DNA of 64,000 nucleotides from Brevibacillus agri (GTDB lineage: Bacteria; Bacillota; Bacilli; Brevibacillales; Brevibacillaceae): NCBI RefSeq assembly GCF_004117055.1, contig NZ_CP026363.1:602001-666000 (forward strand). The letters run 5' to 3'. This document shows positions 27,064-36,040 of this stretch, piece by piece. Position 1 is the first letter of the stretch. Every line of letters starts with the position of its first letter. The position numbers were made by a program, and so were the translations under genes. Under the pieces are notes generated by a model. That model saw only the letters and a program-made list of their open reading frames with translations, was not told the origin of the DNA and did not search any database.

Positions 27064-28105
27064 AAAAAAACGGCCCATGATTGATTCGTGTAAAATGAAG
27101 TCACGACAACACCATTTACACAGGAGAATCAATCATGAGTTATACACATCTTAGCATAACAGAGCGTAGTGAGCTAGCACTCCTTCATCGTTTGGGTTGG
27201 TCTGCCCGCGCCATTGCCAGAGAACTCAAACGGCATCATGCTACCATTGCCCGTGAGTTAAAACGGGGTTGTAAGGCAGGGGAATATCAGGCAGAAGCCG
27301 CGCATGAGGTTTACGAGAAACGTCGCGAACGGTCTGTTCCCAGAGGCAAGCGGACTCCTGAACGTGAGCATTACATTGCCAGTAAGCTGGCGCAGACCTG
27401 GTCTCCCGAGCAGATTGCCGGACGGATGAGTCAGGAATGCCCCGAACAGAAAGTGTCGTTTAAAACGATGTATCGCTGGCTGTATCAGGGCTTTTTGGTT
27501 AAAGGAGATACCACCGTTTTACGCCACAAAGGGAAACGCCGGAGACCAATCGAAACACGTGGTCGTTTCAACGTAGGAAAGTCCATTCGGCAGCGACCCA
27601 AGGAAGTACGAAAGCGTGAGAGCTTTGGTCATTGGGAACGGGATACGGTTGTTTCCAGCCGTGGAAAAAGTAAGGCGTGTGTCGCGACGTTCGCTGAGCG
27701 CAAGACACGCTTTTACCTTGCCGTAAAGATGCCTGATCGTACCTCGGCTTCCATGGAAAAGGCCTTTGGTTTCGTTGCTGAATCGTTACCGAAAGGATCG
27801 TTTCAAACAGCTACCGTTGACCGTGGCAAAGAGTTTGCCTGTTACGAACGGCTGGAGTCAGCACATGGCGTAAACATTTACTTTGCCGATCCCTACTCTT
27901 CCTGGCAAAGGGGCACGAACGAGAACGCAAATGGCCTTCTGCGAGAATTTTTTCCCAAAGGCAAGGATTTTGCCGAAGTCTCCGAGGAGGAACTGATTCA
28001 GGCCTTGGAGCTCATTAACAATCGGCCAAGAAAATGTCTGGGTTGGAAGACCGCTTACGAATCATTCATGGAAGCTCTGTCGCACTTGTCTTGACAATTC
28101 GTCGA
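27064..28105 (+). mobile_element. IS30-family insertion sequence (ends approximate)
   Basis: Contains one complete IS30 transposase and lies against the broken kinase gene. The leader shows GTGTAAAATG and CATTTACAC flanking a short segment. I could not fix the terminal repeats or the target duplication, so the ends are good to perhaps 20 bp. Confidence 0.7.
27135..28094 (+). CDS. IS30-family transposase
   Basis: 319 aa, intact. The N-terminal HTH (LSITERSELALLHRLGWSAR, then IARELKRHHATIARELKRG) is typical of IS30. The DDE core has WERDTVV (first D), TVDRGKEFACYE (second D) and SWQRGTNENANGLLREFFPKG (E), the usual IS30 signature. AGGAGAATCAATC precedes ATG 27135. It is followed by a hairpin AAGAAAGCAA/TTGCTTTCTT with T run at 28108-28136. 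Confidence 0.95.
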   Translation: MSYTHLSITERSELALLHRLGWSARAIARELKRHHATIARELKRGCKAGEYQAEAAHEVYEKRRERSVPRGKRTPEREHYIASKLAQTWSPEQIAGRMSQECPEQKVSFKTMYRWLYQGFLVKGDTTVLRHKGKRRRPIETRGRFNVGKSIRQRPKEVRKRESFGHWERDTVVSSRGKSKACVATFAERKTRFYLAVKMPDRTSASMEKAFGFVAESLPKGSFQTATVDRGKEFACYERLESAHGVNIYFADPYSSWQRGTNENANGLLREFFPKGKDFAEVSEEELIQALELINNRPRKCLGWKTAYESFMEALSHLS

Positions 28106-28107
28106 TT

Positions 28108-28136
28108 AAGAAAGCAATCAGTGGTTGCTTTCTTTT
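28108..28136 (+). terminator. Rho-independent terminator after IS30 transposase
   Basis: AAGAAAGCAA pairs with TTGCTTTCTT around a 7-nt loop and is followed by TTTT. It lies between the IS30 gene and the next IS element. Confidence 0.75.
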
Positions 28137-28142
28137 TTATGT

Positions 28143-29619
28143 GAGCCTTTTGCAAAATTAGGTTTTCGTTTAAAAAATGAAGTTTAATGGTACGTAAAGT
28201 GGGAAATGCCACTTTTATAAGGTAAAGCCTAAAAGCAAGATGGGCATTCGGACAGAATTTTGCGATGCTGCTTTTTTCAAAAGAGTGCTTAGGCCGTTTT
28301 TTTGGATGGCTTGGCTTTCTTTCCTGCCAGAGCAGACACCAATAATACGATAGCATTCAAATACACATACGTTTTCACTTTTTGAATGCCACCGACATGT
28401 AGATCATTCGCTGTCAGGTTTTCCTTTAAACGGGCATTGCATCGCTCTACACTCGTCCGTTTGTGATACATCTTCTTCCAATTCTTTGTGTCCCGATGTG
28501 GCAAAGAAAATCTGCGGAGATCATCGTGGACGTTCACTTTTACGACCATTCCGTAGTTGGAGGAAGAGCACCAAGCTGAGCCGTGTGGGCACTCTACTTT
28601 TCCCATCACATGCGGGCAACGAAATTTGAGATGGGTTCCGTCAGCACCTGCGTACACCATTTCAAATCCCATGCTGCATCGAGGCGTTCCGTTTGACGTA
28701 TAACCAGCAGGTGGCTCTTTCTCGTTTCGGAGGTTTAGAGGAATGATAGCCTGTGCCTTGTATTGATGAGCGATTTCGTAGTTCTTGAGATGATCGTATC
28801 CACCATCCATCACGTAATTCTTACACACTTCCTTGGCTTGGTTGTTCACTTGTGCCAGGAGAGGAGGAGCCATGTCTCCATCGTTGACGTGAGCAGGAGT
28901 GACTTCTAAAGCAACAGGCAATTCGCTGTCCGCGTCTACTGCCAGATGAATTTTGTAACCGAACCACGTGATTTTATTGCCAAAGGAGTCGAACTTGGCT
29001 CCCCAGGTGGCGTTTCCTGTTCCTTGGCAGCGAGATTTCGGTTGCTTTTTTTCATACGCATCAATCGCCGTGCTGTCGATGGCAATGGTCGTTCCTGTAA
29101 TGATTCCCTCTTCACGGCATTGCATGACGAGGTCGTAAAACAGCTTCTCGGCAACGCTTTTCTGGACAATTTGAGCAAATACGCGACTAAACGTTGCAAT
29201 GGATGGAACGGGTCGATCAATGGGAAACCCACACTGGTAACGAAAGCGTAAATCACTTGTGAGTCTCAGATGAAGAGCAGTAAATTGCGAAATTCCTTCG
29301 AAAGGAGCCGCCAACAAAGACCGTAAAATCGCTTCGCGGCTGTGTCCCGTTGCCCCTTGGGGCGTAATGCTTCTCAATTCTTTGGCGTACGGGCGTAAGT
29401 CCAGAACCGAAAAAAATAAGGGCAGACGTTCTTTCGATTCAAGTTTTTGCAGTTCCTCAAAGGAAAAAAGTGATGGCTGGAGAATATACAAGTGACTTCA
29501 CCTTCCTCGAAAAGTTTTCGTGTGTGGTTGCTTGAAAACTTCTCCTTCTTGGGGTGAAGTCCTTTTTTATGCTTTTCAAGTGCTTGATACGAAAGGGCTC
29601 AGAAATCTGCAAAAGGCTC
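28143..29619 (-). mobile_element. IS1182/IS5-like insertion sequence
   Basis: GAGCCTTTTGCA at 28143 and its inverse TGCAAAAGGCTC ending at 29619 are perfect 12-bp terminal repeats. A 4-bp duplication ATGT flanks them (28139-28142 and 29620-29623). Length 1477 bp with one transposase gene on the minus strand. Confidence 0.85.
28289..29491 (-). CDS. IS1182/IS5-like DDE transposase
   Basis: 400 aa, intact. The N-terminal DUF772-type region (PSIATFSRVFAQI) is followed by a DDE core: TIAIDSTAIDAYEKK (first D), YVMDGGYDHLKN (second D) and KRTSVERCNARLKENL (E). The WFGYKIHLAVDAD segment is typical of IS5/IS1182 groups. The ends and gene agree in orientation. It sits between the IS30 element and the recombinase gene. 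Confidence 0.92.
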   Translation of the reverse strand: MYILQPSLFSFEELQKLESKERLPLFFSVLDLRPYAKELRSITPQGATGHSREAILRSLLAAPFEGISQFTALHLRLTSDLRFRYQCGFPIDRPVPSIATFSRVFAQIVQKSVAEKLFYDLVMQCREEGIITGTTIAIDSTAIDAYEKKQPKSRCQGTGNATWGAKFDSFGNKITWFGYKIHLAVDADSELPVALEVTPAHVNDGDMAPPLLAQVNNQAKEVCKNYVMDGGYDHLKNYEIAHQYKAQAIIPLNLRNEKEPPAGYTSNGTPRCSMGFEMVYAGADGTHLKFRCPHVMGKVECPHGSAWCSSSNYGMVVKVNVHDDLRRFSLPHRDTKNWKKMYHKRTSVERCNARLKENLTANDLHVGGIQKVKTYVYLNAIVLLVSALAGKKAKPSKKTA

Positions 29620-29829
29620 ATGTGTAAAATGCAATTTACAAAAATCTCAAAAAATATTGTTGTGGCTTATCAAAAATGTTATTTCATACTTATTTCGTCT
29701 TTTGATATTCATGTTATATTACATCTACAAACTAAGGAGACTCAATAAAACTTCAATATAGTTTATCAACATTCCCTCGACAAAGTAGTGCACTCCTTGT
29801 TTAAAAAAACACGAGGGGGAGTAGATAGT

Positions 29830-29946
29830 ATGGAAAAAAATCATTCAGTAGTTCAACTTACAATTGAGGAAATTAAGAAGCAAGAATTAATAAAATTGTT
29901 GGCAGAACTCATTAAACAATATGCACAACAAAAACAAAATAAATAA
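29830..29946 (+). CDS. Small protein upstream of recombinase (38 aa)
   Basis: MEKNHSVVQLTIEEIKKQEL and onward to TAA at 29944. GAGGGGGAG precedes ATG 29830. It ends 39 bp before the recombinase start and is probably co-transcribed with it. A short helical, Lys/Gln-rich peptide; function unknown. The flank 29624-29829 holds the promoter region and nothing else I can name. Confidence 0.55.
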   Translation: MEKNHSVVQLTIEEIKKQELIKLLAELIKQYAQQKQNK

Positions 29947-30571
29947 ATCTATTTACGAGGTGGCTCATTTAGGAGGGGATTGAATATGAGGTATGCAGTA
30001 ATTTATGTCAGGGTTTCTACAGAAGAGCAAACAAAAGGCTTTTCTCTTGACGGACAAATTAATGAGGTTCGCAGATATCTTGAACGGAAAGGTTACACTG
30101 TATATGAGATTTATATAGATGATGGTTATTCTGGAAAAGATTTTGAACGTCCAGCAGTGCAAAAAATGTTCAGAGACATGCAACAAGGTAAATTTGAGGC
30201 AATCGCAGTTTGGAAAGTGGATAGATTATCTCGTTCTAACAACGATGTTTTGACATTAATCAATCACCATCTAAAGCCTAATGATCTAAAGTTATTAGTC
30301 AGTACGTGTGATATTGATAGTTCTACAACGAACGGATACATGTTTATTTCTTTACTGTCAACATTCGCTGAATACGAAAGAGCCCAGATTATTGATCGAG
30401 TCAATAATGGAATGCAAAAAAGAGCTGAAAATGGAAAATGGAATGGGGGAATAATACTAGGATATGATATCGTGGAAAAACAGTTAGTTATTAACACAGC
30501 TGAAAGTCAAATTGTTCAAAAAATATTTGATCTAAGGGCCGAAGGGAAAGGTTATAAATTTATTGCCCATT

Positions 30572-32015
30572 CATTAGCGTTGCATAAAAAATGAATCCAT
30601 CTATTGTCAAATTATTCTGAATGACATTTTCAACTTCACAACCAAAAACGAGAACAGCCAAGCAAAAGGTAGCCACTATCCATTTGGTAGTTTTATACAT
30701 TTATTACAACATCGACAACAACAAACAACACTTACTTCCTTTTCTGTCGCCCTCTGGATGTTCGTTTGGATTGGTAATCCATTCTGCCTATCCATTGTTC
30801 AAAGGTCTGCCAGAGAAACACTTTGAGCCATCTACTGATTTGCAGCAGACTGTGCTGACTGTTTCTTTCCAGCTTTACAAGAAGCAACAAGCAGTAAGCA
30901 ATGAGAGCGAGAAAAACTTGATTCCAGACCGCATTTTCACTTGTTCCATAGAACGTCTTGATCTTTGCGTGTTGTTTCATCCATTTGAAAAACAGTTCTA
31001 TTTGCCAGCGCCAACGGTAGATGTCGCTCAATTCTTCTGCTTCTAAGTCGAACCGATTGGTGATGATTCGAATACGATTTCCTTTCGAATCATGCGTTTC
31101 AATCAGTCGTAACACATTATCCACCCGTTTTTGTGGCGTTCCAAGAAGGATCATGGAGTCGGATAAAACGGAGCTTTCTGGTGGTACTTTGAAAGTATAC
31201 AAATGACGAGTTTCCGCGTTATCCTTGAGACGTGAAGCAAAAAAGATGCCCTGATCGGTATACTCATCGAACTTTTCATAATCCACGTACCCTCGATCAA
31301 AGACGTACATGGCTCCGATCTCATCAATCAGCGACTCCATTTGGGTGCGGTCATTGGATTTGGCACAAGTTAGGGAAATCTTTTCAGGATAGACATCCTC
31401 CTGGCTTGCGAAAACGAGACGAAGATGAATTTTGATTCCTGCCTTTGTTTCGCGAAAGGTTGCCCACTTATACTTTTGCAAACATAATCCAATTGTAGTG
31501 GAATCAATGATCTTTATGTGTTTTCGAAGAGAGCAGGCTTTTCCGGAAACGCGTTGAATTTGCTGGACAAGGTCGACAAAAACTTCTTCAAGCAAAGCAG
31601 GTTCTACCCGATTGTTTTTTCGACTAAGCTGTGCGGGGCTGATCGATGACAGTCCTAATTCTTGCTGAAATTTCTTTGATAGAACATCGTCAGCAATGGC
31701 TCGAAGCCCTTCGCGTTGCTGAAGTTGGGCATGTAAAAATAGGAGAAGATACGCTTTTGTCGTCAGCTTCTTCACGTACTTGTCTTGATCCGTTTCGTCA
31801 ATTCGTTGTTGAAGTTTCATAATATTGATGGGTGCAACCCATTTACCAAATGAAGAAAATAGGGTATTCTTGTCCATGAGCTATCCTTTGCGTTGGATTT
31901 GGACAGGAACTACCTGACCTTTCCAGTGTAAAGGATTTTTTTGTTCCCTAGACAACCAAATACCAAAGATTATGTGTATTTTGAATGATGGGAAAAGATT
32001 AATGCAACGCTAGTG
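30572..32015 (-). mobile_element. IS4-family insertion sequence inside recombinase gene
   Basis: Terminal repeats CATTAGCGTTGCAT (left) and, inverted, CACTAGCGTTGCAT (right) match at 13 of 14 positions. The 9-bp target duplication TTGCCCATT is at 30563-30571 and 32016-32024. Length 1444 bp. Boundaries are therefore exact. Confidence 0.95.
30732..31877 (-). CDS. IS4-family transposase
   Basis: 381 aa, apparently intact. DDE motif parts: KIIDSTTIGLC (first D), MYVFDRGYVDYEKFDEY (second D) and the YREK-type region YRWRWQIELFFKWMKQH (E), which defines IS4. ATG 31877 begins MDKNTLFSSFGKWVAPIN. Intact gene, ends and target duplication suggest a fairly recent insertion. Confidence 0.95.
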   Translation of the reverse strand: MDKNTLFSSFGKWVAPINIMKLQQRIDETDQDKYVKKLTTKAYLLLFLHAQLQQREGLRAIADDVLSKKFQQELGLSSISPAQLSRKNNRVEPALLEEVFVDLVQQIQRVSGKACSLRKHIKIIDSTTIGLCLQKYKWATFRETKAGIKIHLRLVFASQEDVYPEKISLTCAKSNDRTQMESLIDEIGAMYVFDRGYVDYEKFDEYTDQGIFFASRLKDNAETRHLYTFKVPPESSVLSDSMILLGTPQKRVDNVLRLIETHDSKGNRIRIITNRFDLEAEELSDIYRWRWQIELFFKWMKQHAKIKTFYGTSENAVWNQVFLALIAYCLLLLVKLERNSQHSLLQISRWLKVFLWQTFEQWIGRMDYQSKRTSRGRQKRK

Positions 32016-32981
32016 TTGCCCATTACTTAAATAATAGTGGGATGAAAACAAAAAAAGGTAATCACTTCAGCATTAATACCGTTAAAACAATTTTGGAGAA
32101 TGCAACATACACTGGGCAGATAGAATGGGGAAAACATCGGGAATGGGAACGAAAGCGCAGAAAGGGAAGACAAGAAGAATACTGCATTGTCAAGGGTGAA
32201 CACCAACCAATAATTACGATGGAACTTTGGAATCAAGTTCAAAATATAAATGCAGAACAGAATAGGAATAATATTACATATAGCAATTTTAAAGGTGATT
32301 TTATCTTAGCGGGAATATTAAAATGTCCTTCCTGTGGTGCAGGGACTGTAATGACTAAAGCCAAAAAGAGGAATAAAGAAGGCTATCATCTTTATTACAT
32401 GTGCCAAAATTATCACTCAAAGGGGATAACCGCTTGTAGTTCCAATCTGATAAAGAAGGAACTAATAGAAGAAAAGGTTCTTGCGGGCATACAGGGATTA
32501 CTTACAAATCCTCAAATCGTAGAAAATATTTGCATAGCATTGAATACAGAAAAAAATGAAGGTATTGAGGATCTGCAAGTGCACTTATCTATAGCAAAAA
32601 CAGAATTAAGAAAAGTAGAAAAGTTGAAACGGGATACTGAGGGATATTATCTGAATGGGGATTTGGACGTTCGGGTTTATAATACAACAATGATTAGTGC
32701 ATTGGAAAACGAAGAAAGAATAAGAAGTCAAATTGAACAAATCCAAAAGTCTATTTCCACTCATACTTCAGTTTTTCAGATTAGTCGTGAGTTTATTATA
32801 GAGGCTCTAAAGGACTTTAATAATCTATCTGAGACTGCTGATAATGAAATGAAGCGTGCGTTGTTACGATCACTTATTAAAAGCATTGAGGTTGAATCAA
32901 ATCGAAAGGATATCAAAAGTATCGTCTTCTGGTTCACGGAAGACGATACTTTTACGAAATTTGTTTTACCAGAGAATGAGT

Positions 32982-33005
32982 TGCGGTGAGCCTTATCATA
33001 AGTGA
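32982..33005 (+). repeat. Module-junction repeat D (reads CGEPYHK-stop), at recombinase end
   Basis: Codons TGC GGT GAG CCT TAT CAT AAG TGA in a frame different from the recombinase, whose own stop (TGA 32987-32989) lies inside. Followed by CGGCAAGTTTTT. Close match to copy B. The gap 32990-33189 has no further gene. Confidence 0.7.
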
Positions 33006-33189
33006 CGGCAAGTTTTTGAGTTTCGAGCACTCAGGAGCCATTCTAACAAATTACGAGAGTGTACCTTGGGTTTTCCAAAACTGACCATTAACGTAAAGCG
33101 CTGAAAAAATGAATTAGAGATGAGATTTAAATGGACCCATTCACCAAACGGGGCATGGTATATTTATGTATGTGGGGAGGAGTCAAAAC

Positions 33190-34572
33190 ATGATTGGATT
33201 TAATACCGTACTTCCACTTTCAACGGATACATCGGTTGAACACTTTCTTAATATTTGCCGGGTATGGCAACAACGGAGTCCACATACAACGATGATTTTT
33301 GACGACCAGCCTATTCAGAATGGTCTGAAGTATGAGAGCGATCAGGAAATAATGGAGTTCGTCCATGTGACGGGAAGTGAAGGCGTGCACTGTGGTGTGC
33401 GGCATATCCGAAAAGACGAAGACGGCGAATGGCGAACCGATGTCGTTGGGTATAAAACGGCGGTTGATTTCAAGGTAGCGATTGTTTCGTCACGTTCACA
33501 TTTCAACGTGACGACCTATACTGAGCTCCCGTTTACCCCATACATCGTAAGTCTGCTCATTCGGGAGACGGGCCCGATGTTTGACGACGGCATCCGCATC
33601 GAAGCGGGGCCCAAAGAGGTCACGGAAGAAAACGTCGCCGAGCTCGCTGCGTTGATCAACTGCCAGAAAAGCAATGCAATGCCAGTCATTTACGTCAGCA
33701 AGCCGTTTTCCGGCGGTGCGTATCTGACGGACCCTCGAAGGCTGGCATTGAAACTGGCCGGACTGGCGCATGTATATTTCGAGACGGATACGAAGGTATC
33801 AACGATGCTGAAGGCATTGACGGATGGAAAAAATGCGTACAATGGCTCAATCGGTATCTATTGGCAAGACCGTAATTTCAGAAGATTTGTGTTGAACGAC
33901 ACAGACGAAAACATCAATCAAAAAATCCAAAATTACGTAAAAACAGTGTTGAATACGCGGAAAACGGCTGACGAATACCGCTGGTCCTACGTTCAACACT
34001 TGCAATATCAACGGGCGATCGAGCGGTACCGCGAAGGCGAAGCCGAAAACAACGGGATGATCGAGTACGCTTTGCAGGAAAACGAGGAGCTGCGGGAACA
34101 GGTCAGGAGCCTAGAGGCAGAAAACTATTATTTGAAGGGAATACAGCAGATGCTGTATTCAAATGAGTTGGACGAGCAGAGACCGTTGATTTTCAAAGGC
34201 GCCGAAGTGGAACTATTCGCCAACGAGCAGGCGGAACTTATTCTCGACATCATTGAGGAGAAGCTCAGGAGCGGAAGCTGTTCAGTACGCATCCGAAATA
34301 TGTTGGAATCCATTCTGGAAGCCAACGAGCGAACGAACAACAAGAAAACGTTTATCGATCAGGTGAAAGCCGTGCTGACGGAGTCTGGCGGCTTGTCGAG
34401 TCAGGGAAAAAGGGAACTAATTAAACTCGGGTTTGAGTTGACTGATGATGGAAAACACTACAAGCTTAAGATTAAGGGTGAAGATCGCTATTCGCATTCT
34501 ATTGCCAAGACACCAAGTGACGTCCGCTCCGGAGAAAATAACTTCGCACAGTTCAAGAATCGGTTTTTTTAA
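33190..34572 (+). CDS. Unknown multi-domain protein after junction D
   Basis: A 460-aa protein that I cannot name. I start at ATG 33190 (MIGFNTVLPLSTDT) with GGGGAGGAG upstream, not at 33166. About residues 100-230 form an alpha/beta unit with PVIYVSKPF, DPRRLALKLAGLAHVYFETD and GSIGIYW. A coiled coil spans about 275-335, and the C-terminus (about 400-460) ends with GKHYKLKIKGEDRYSHSIAK and a TPSD-R-G-N pattern, possibly a small nucleic-acid-binding fold like HicA-type domains. It stands alone after junction repeat D and before an IS3 element, in the place where other modules carry defence genes. Confidence 0.7.
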   Translation: MIGFNTVLPLSTDTSVEHFLNICRVWQQRSPHTTMIFDDQPIQNGLKYESDQEIMEFVHVTGSEGVHCGVRHIRKDEDGEWRTDVVGYKTAVDFKVAIVSSRSHFNVTTYTELPFTPYIVSLLIRETGPMFDDGIRIEAGPKEVTEENVAELAALINCQKSNAMPVIYVSKPFSGGAYLTDPRRLALKLAGLAHVYFETDTKVSTMLKALTDGKNAYNGSIGIYWQDRNFRRFVLNDTDENINQKIQNYVKTVLNTRKTADEYRWSYVQHLQYQRAIERYREGEAENNGMIEYALQENEELREQVRSLEAENYYLKGIQQMLYSNELDEQRPLIFKGAEVELFANEQAELILDIIEEKLRSGSCSVRIRNMLESILEANERTNNKKTFIDQVKAVLTESGGLSSQGKRELIKLGFELTDDGKHYKLKIKGEDRYSHSIAKTPSDVRSGENNFAQFKNRFF

Positions 34573-34775
34573 TGAGTTTTCTATCATAATTTTTCCTGAG
34601 AGAGCAAGCTGCTCCCATACGAATCAAATATTAATCCTCTCAAATCGTTTTTTAAGGAAAGGATTCGTATTTCCTGATACCATAAGCTTATTTACCTCGC
34701 ACAACCGTTTTTTGCGAAAACTCCCAGACCCTTTCTTGTAAGCTTACGCAAAAGTAAAAGCTGGAGGCATATTAG

Positions 34776-34802
34776 TTAAGGGCACCCCAAAAGGTGCCCT
34801 AA
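34776..34802. terminator. Hairpin after the unknown 460-aa gene
   Basis: TTAAGGGCACC pairs with GGTGCCCTAA around CCAAAA. There is no clear T run, so it may be a weak terminator or an element-end structure. The rest of 34573-34823 has no gene I can support. Confidence 0.4.
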
Positions 34803-34890
34803 TAACTTGTGGATCGGCTACACTGAATTGGACAATTCTCTTAAGGTCTAGTAGATTGAAATCAAATCGACAAGGAACGGAGAGAATGTC

Positions 34891-35175
34891 ATGCAGAAAC
34901 GTGAGCGTCGGTCATTTACAGACGAGTTCAAGCAGCAGATGGTTCAACTTTACGAGAATGGGAAACCGCGGGCAGATATTTTGAGAGAATATGATCTGAG
35001 TGCATCTGCGTTTGACCGTTGGGTCAAACAGAGTAGAACAACAGGTTCTTTCAAAGAAAAGGACAACCGGACAGAGGAACAGAATGAACTCCTTGCGCTA
35101 CGTAAGGAAATTCAACGATTGAAAATGGAGAACGATATTTTAAAGCAAGCAGCGCTGATCTTCGGACGAAAATAA
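34891..35175 (+). CDS. IS3-family OrfA
   Basis: 94 aa. An N-terminal HTH (RRSFTDEFKQQMVQLYENGK) and a leucine-zipper-like tail (LRKEIQRLKMENDILKQAAL), as usual for IS3 OrfA. The stop is 2 bp before the orfB start and orfB lies in the -1 frame, so a programmed -1 frameshift to make OrfAB is possible, though orfB also has its own GTG. Confidence 0.92.
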   Translation: MQKRERRSFTDEFKQQMVQLYENGKPRADILREYDLSASAFDRWVKQSRTTGSFKEKDNRTEEQNELLALRKEIQRLKMENDILKQAALIFGRK

Positions 35176-35177
35176 CA

Positions 35178-36014
35178 GTGATCCAGCAAAACGCTCATAA
35201 GTATCCCATATCGGCCATGTGCAAGATTCTTCAGGTCAATAGGAGTACCTACTACTACGAGAGTAATGAGCAATCATCTGTCAATGATGAAGTGGAACAA
35301 GCAATTATCCGTATTTTTGAAGAGAATCAGCGCGTGTATGGAGCAAGGAAGATCAAAGCAAAACTTCAAGAAGAGGGAATGACGGTTTCCAGACGGCGCA
35401 TTGGACGTCTGATGAAGAAAAACGGCCTGGTCTCGGTCTACACAGTGGCGCAGTATAAACCGCATATGTCGTCATGTAACGAATCGCCGATCCAGAACGA
35501 ACTGAATCGCGAGTTTGCGAAAGAAGCACCATTGGAAGCCGTTGTGAGTGACTTGACATACGTTCGGGTCGCAAATAAATGGCACTATATTTGCTTGCTC
35601 GTAGACTTGTTTAACCGGGGGATCATTGGCTATAGCTGTGGAAAATACAAAGATGCTGCTCTCGTCTACCAGGCTTTTGCAAGCGTAAAGGGAGACTTGC
35701 GTCAGATCCAGCTCTTTCATACGGATCGTGGTAGTGAATTTAAAAATCAGACGATTGATGAAGTCATCCACACGTTCGAAATCAAACGTTCCCTGAGCAT
35801 GAAAGGCTGTCCCTATGACAATGCAGTTGCTGAAGCTACCTTTAAGCTAATCAAAGCAGAGTTCGTAAAGAATCGGCAGTTTGAGTCGTTGACACAGTTG
35901 AAGCTAGAATTAGAAAAATACGTCAAGTGGTTTAACGAAACAAGAATTCACTCGACATTGGGGTATCTGAGTCCACTCGTTTACAAACAGAAGGCACTTA
36001 AGAAATCCGTCTAG
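35178..36014 (+). CDS. IS3-family OrfB transposase
   Basis: 278 aa. The HTH_21-type N-terminus (YGARKIKAKLQEEGMTVSRRR) is followed by the integrase core: VVSDLTYVRV (first D), LFHTDRGSEFKN (second D) and GCPYDNAVAEATFKLIKAEF (E). It ends with the usual WFNETRIHSTLGYLSP segment. Apparently intact. GTG start at 35178. Confidence 0.95.
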   Translation: MIQQNAHKYPISAMCKILQVNRSTYYYESNEQSSVNDEVEQAIIRIFEENQRVYGARKIKAKLQEEGMTVSRRRIGRLMKKNGLVSVYTVAQYKPHMSSCNESPIQNELNREFAKEAPLEAVVSDLTYVRVANKWHYICLLVDLFNRGIIGYSCGKYKDAALVYQAFASVKGDLRQIQLFHTDRGSEFKNQTIDEVIHTFEIKRSLSMKGCPYDNAVAEATFKLIKAEFVKNRQFESLTQLKLELEKYVKWFNETRIHSTLGYLSPLVYKQKALKKSV

Positions 36015-36040
36015 TTTGGTGTTGACAGTCCACATTTCAG

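Larger units (their letters stand above)
29986..32989 (+). pseudogene. Large serine recombinase, interrupted by an IS4 element
   Basis: N-terminal part 29986-30571 carries the resolvase domain with catalytic S11 (YVRVSTEEQ) and VWKVDRLSRS. The rest is at 32025-32989 with the recombinase domain, a zinc-ribbon (CPSCGAG near the middle, second Cys in YYMCQNY and ACSS) and a coiled coil. Removing 30572-32024 (the IS plus one target copy) restores one frame of about 516 codons, so the insertion is the only lesion. AGGAGGGG precedes ATG 29986. The stop lies inside junction repeat D. Such enzymes integrate and excise elements at att sites; here D may be an att half. Confidence 0.9.
34824..36040 (+). 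mobile_element. IS3-family (IS150-like) insertion sequence
   Basis: Two overlapping-style genes, orfA and orfB, with ends that share TGAA and TGGAC blocks (left TGAATTGGAC, right complement TGAAATGTGGAC). No matching target duplication flanks it, which fits an IS-mediated deletion on at least one side. Ends are approximate. Confidence 0.8.
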
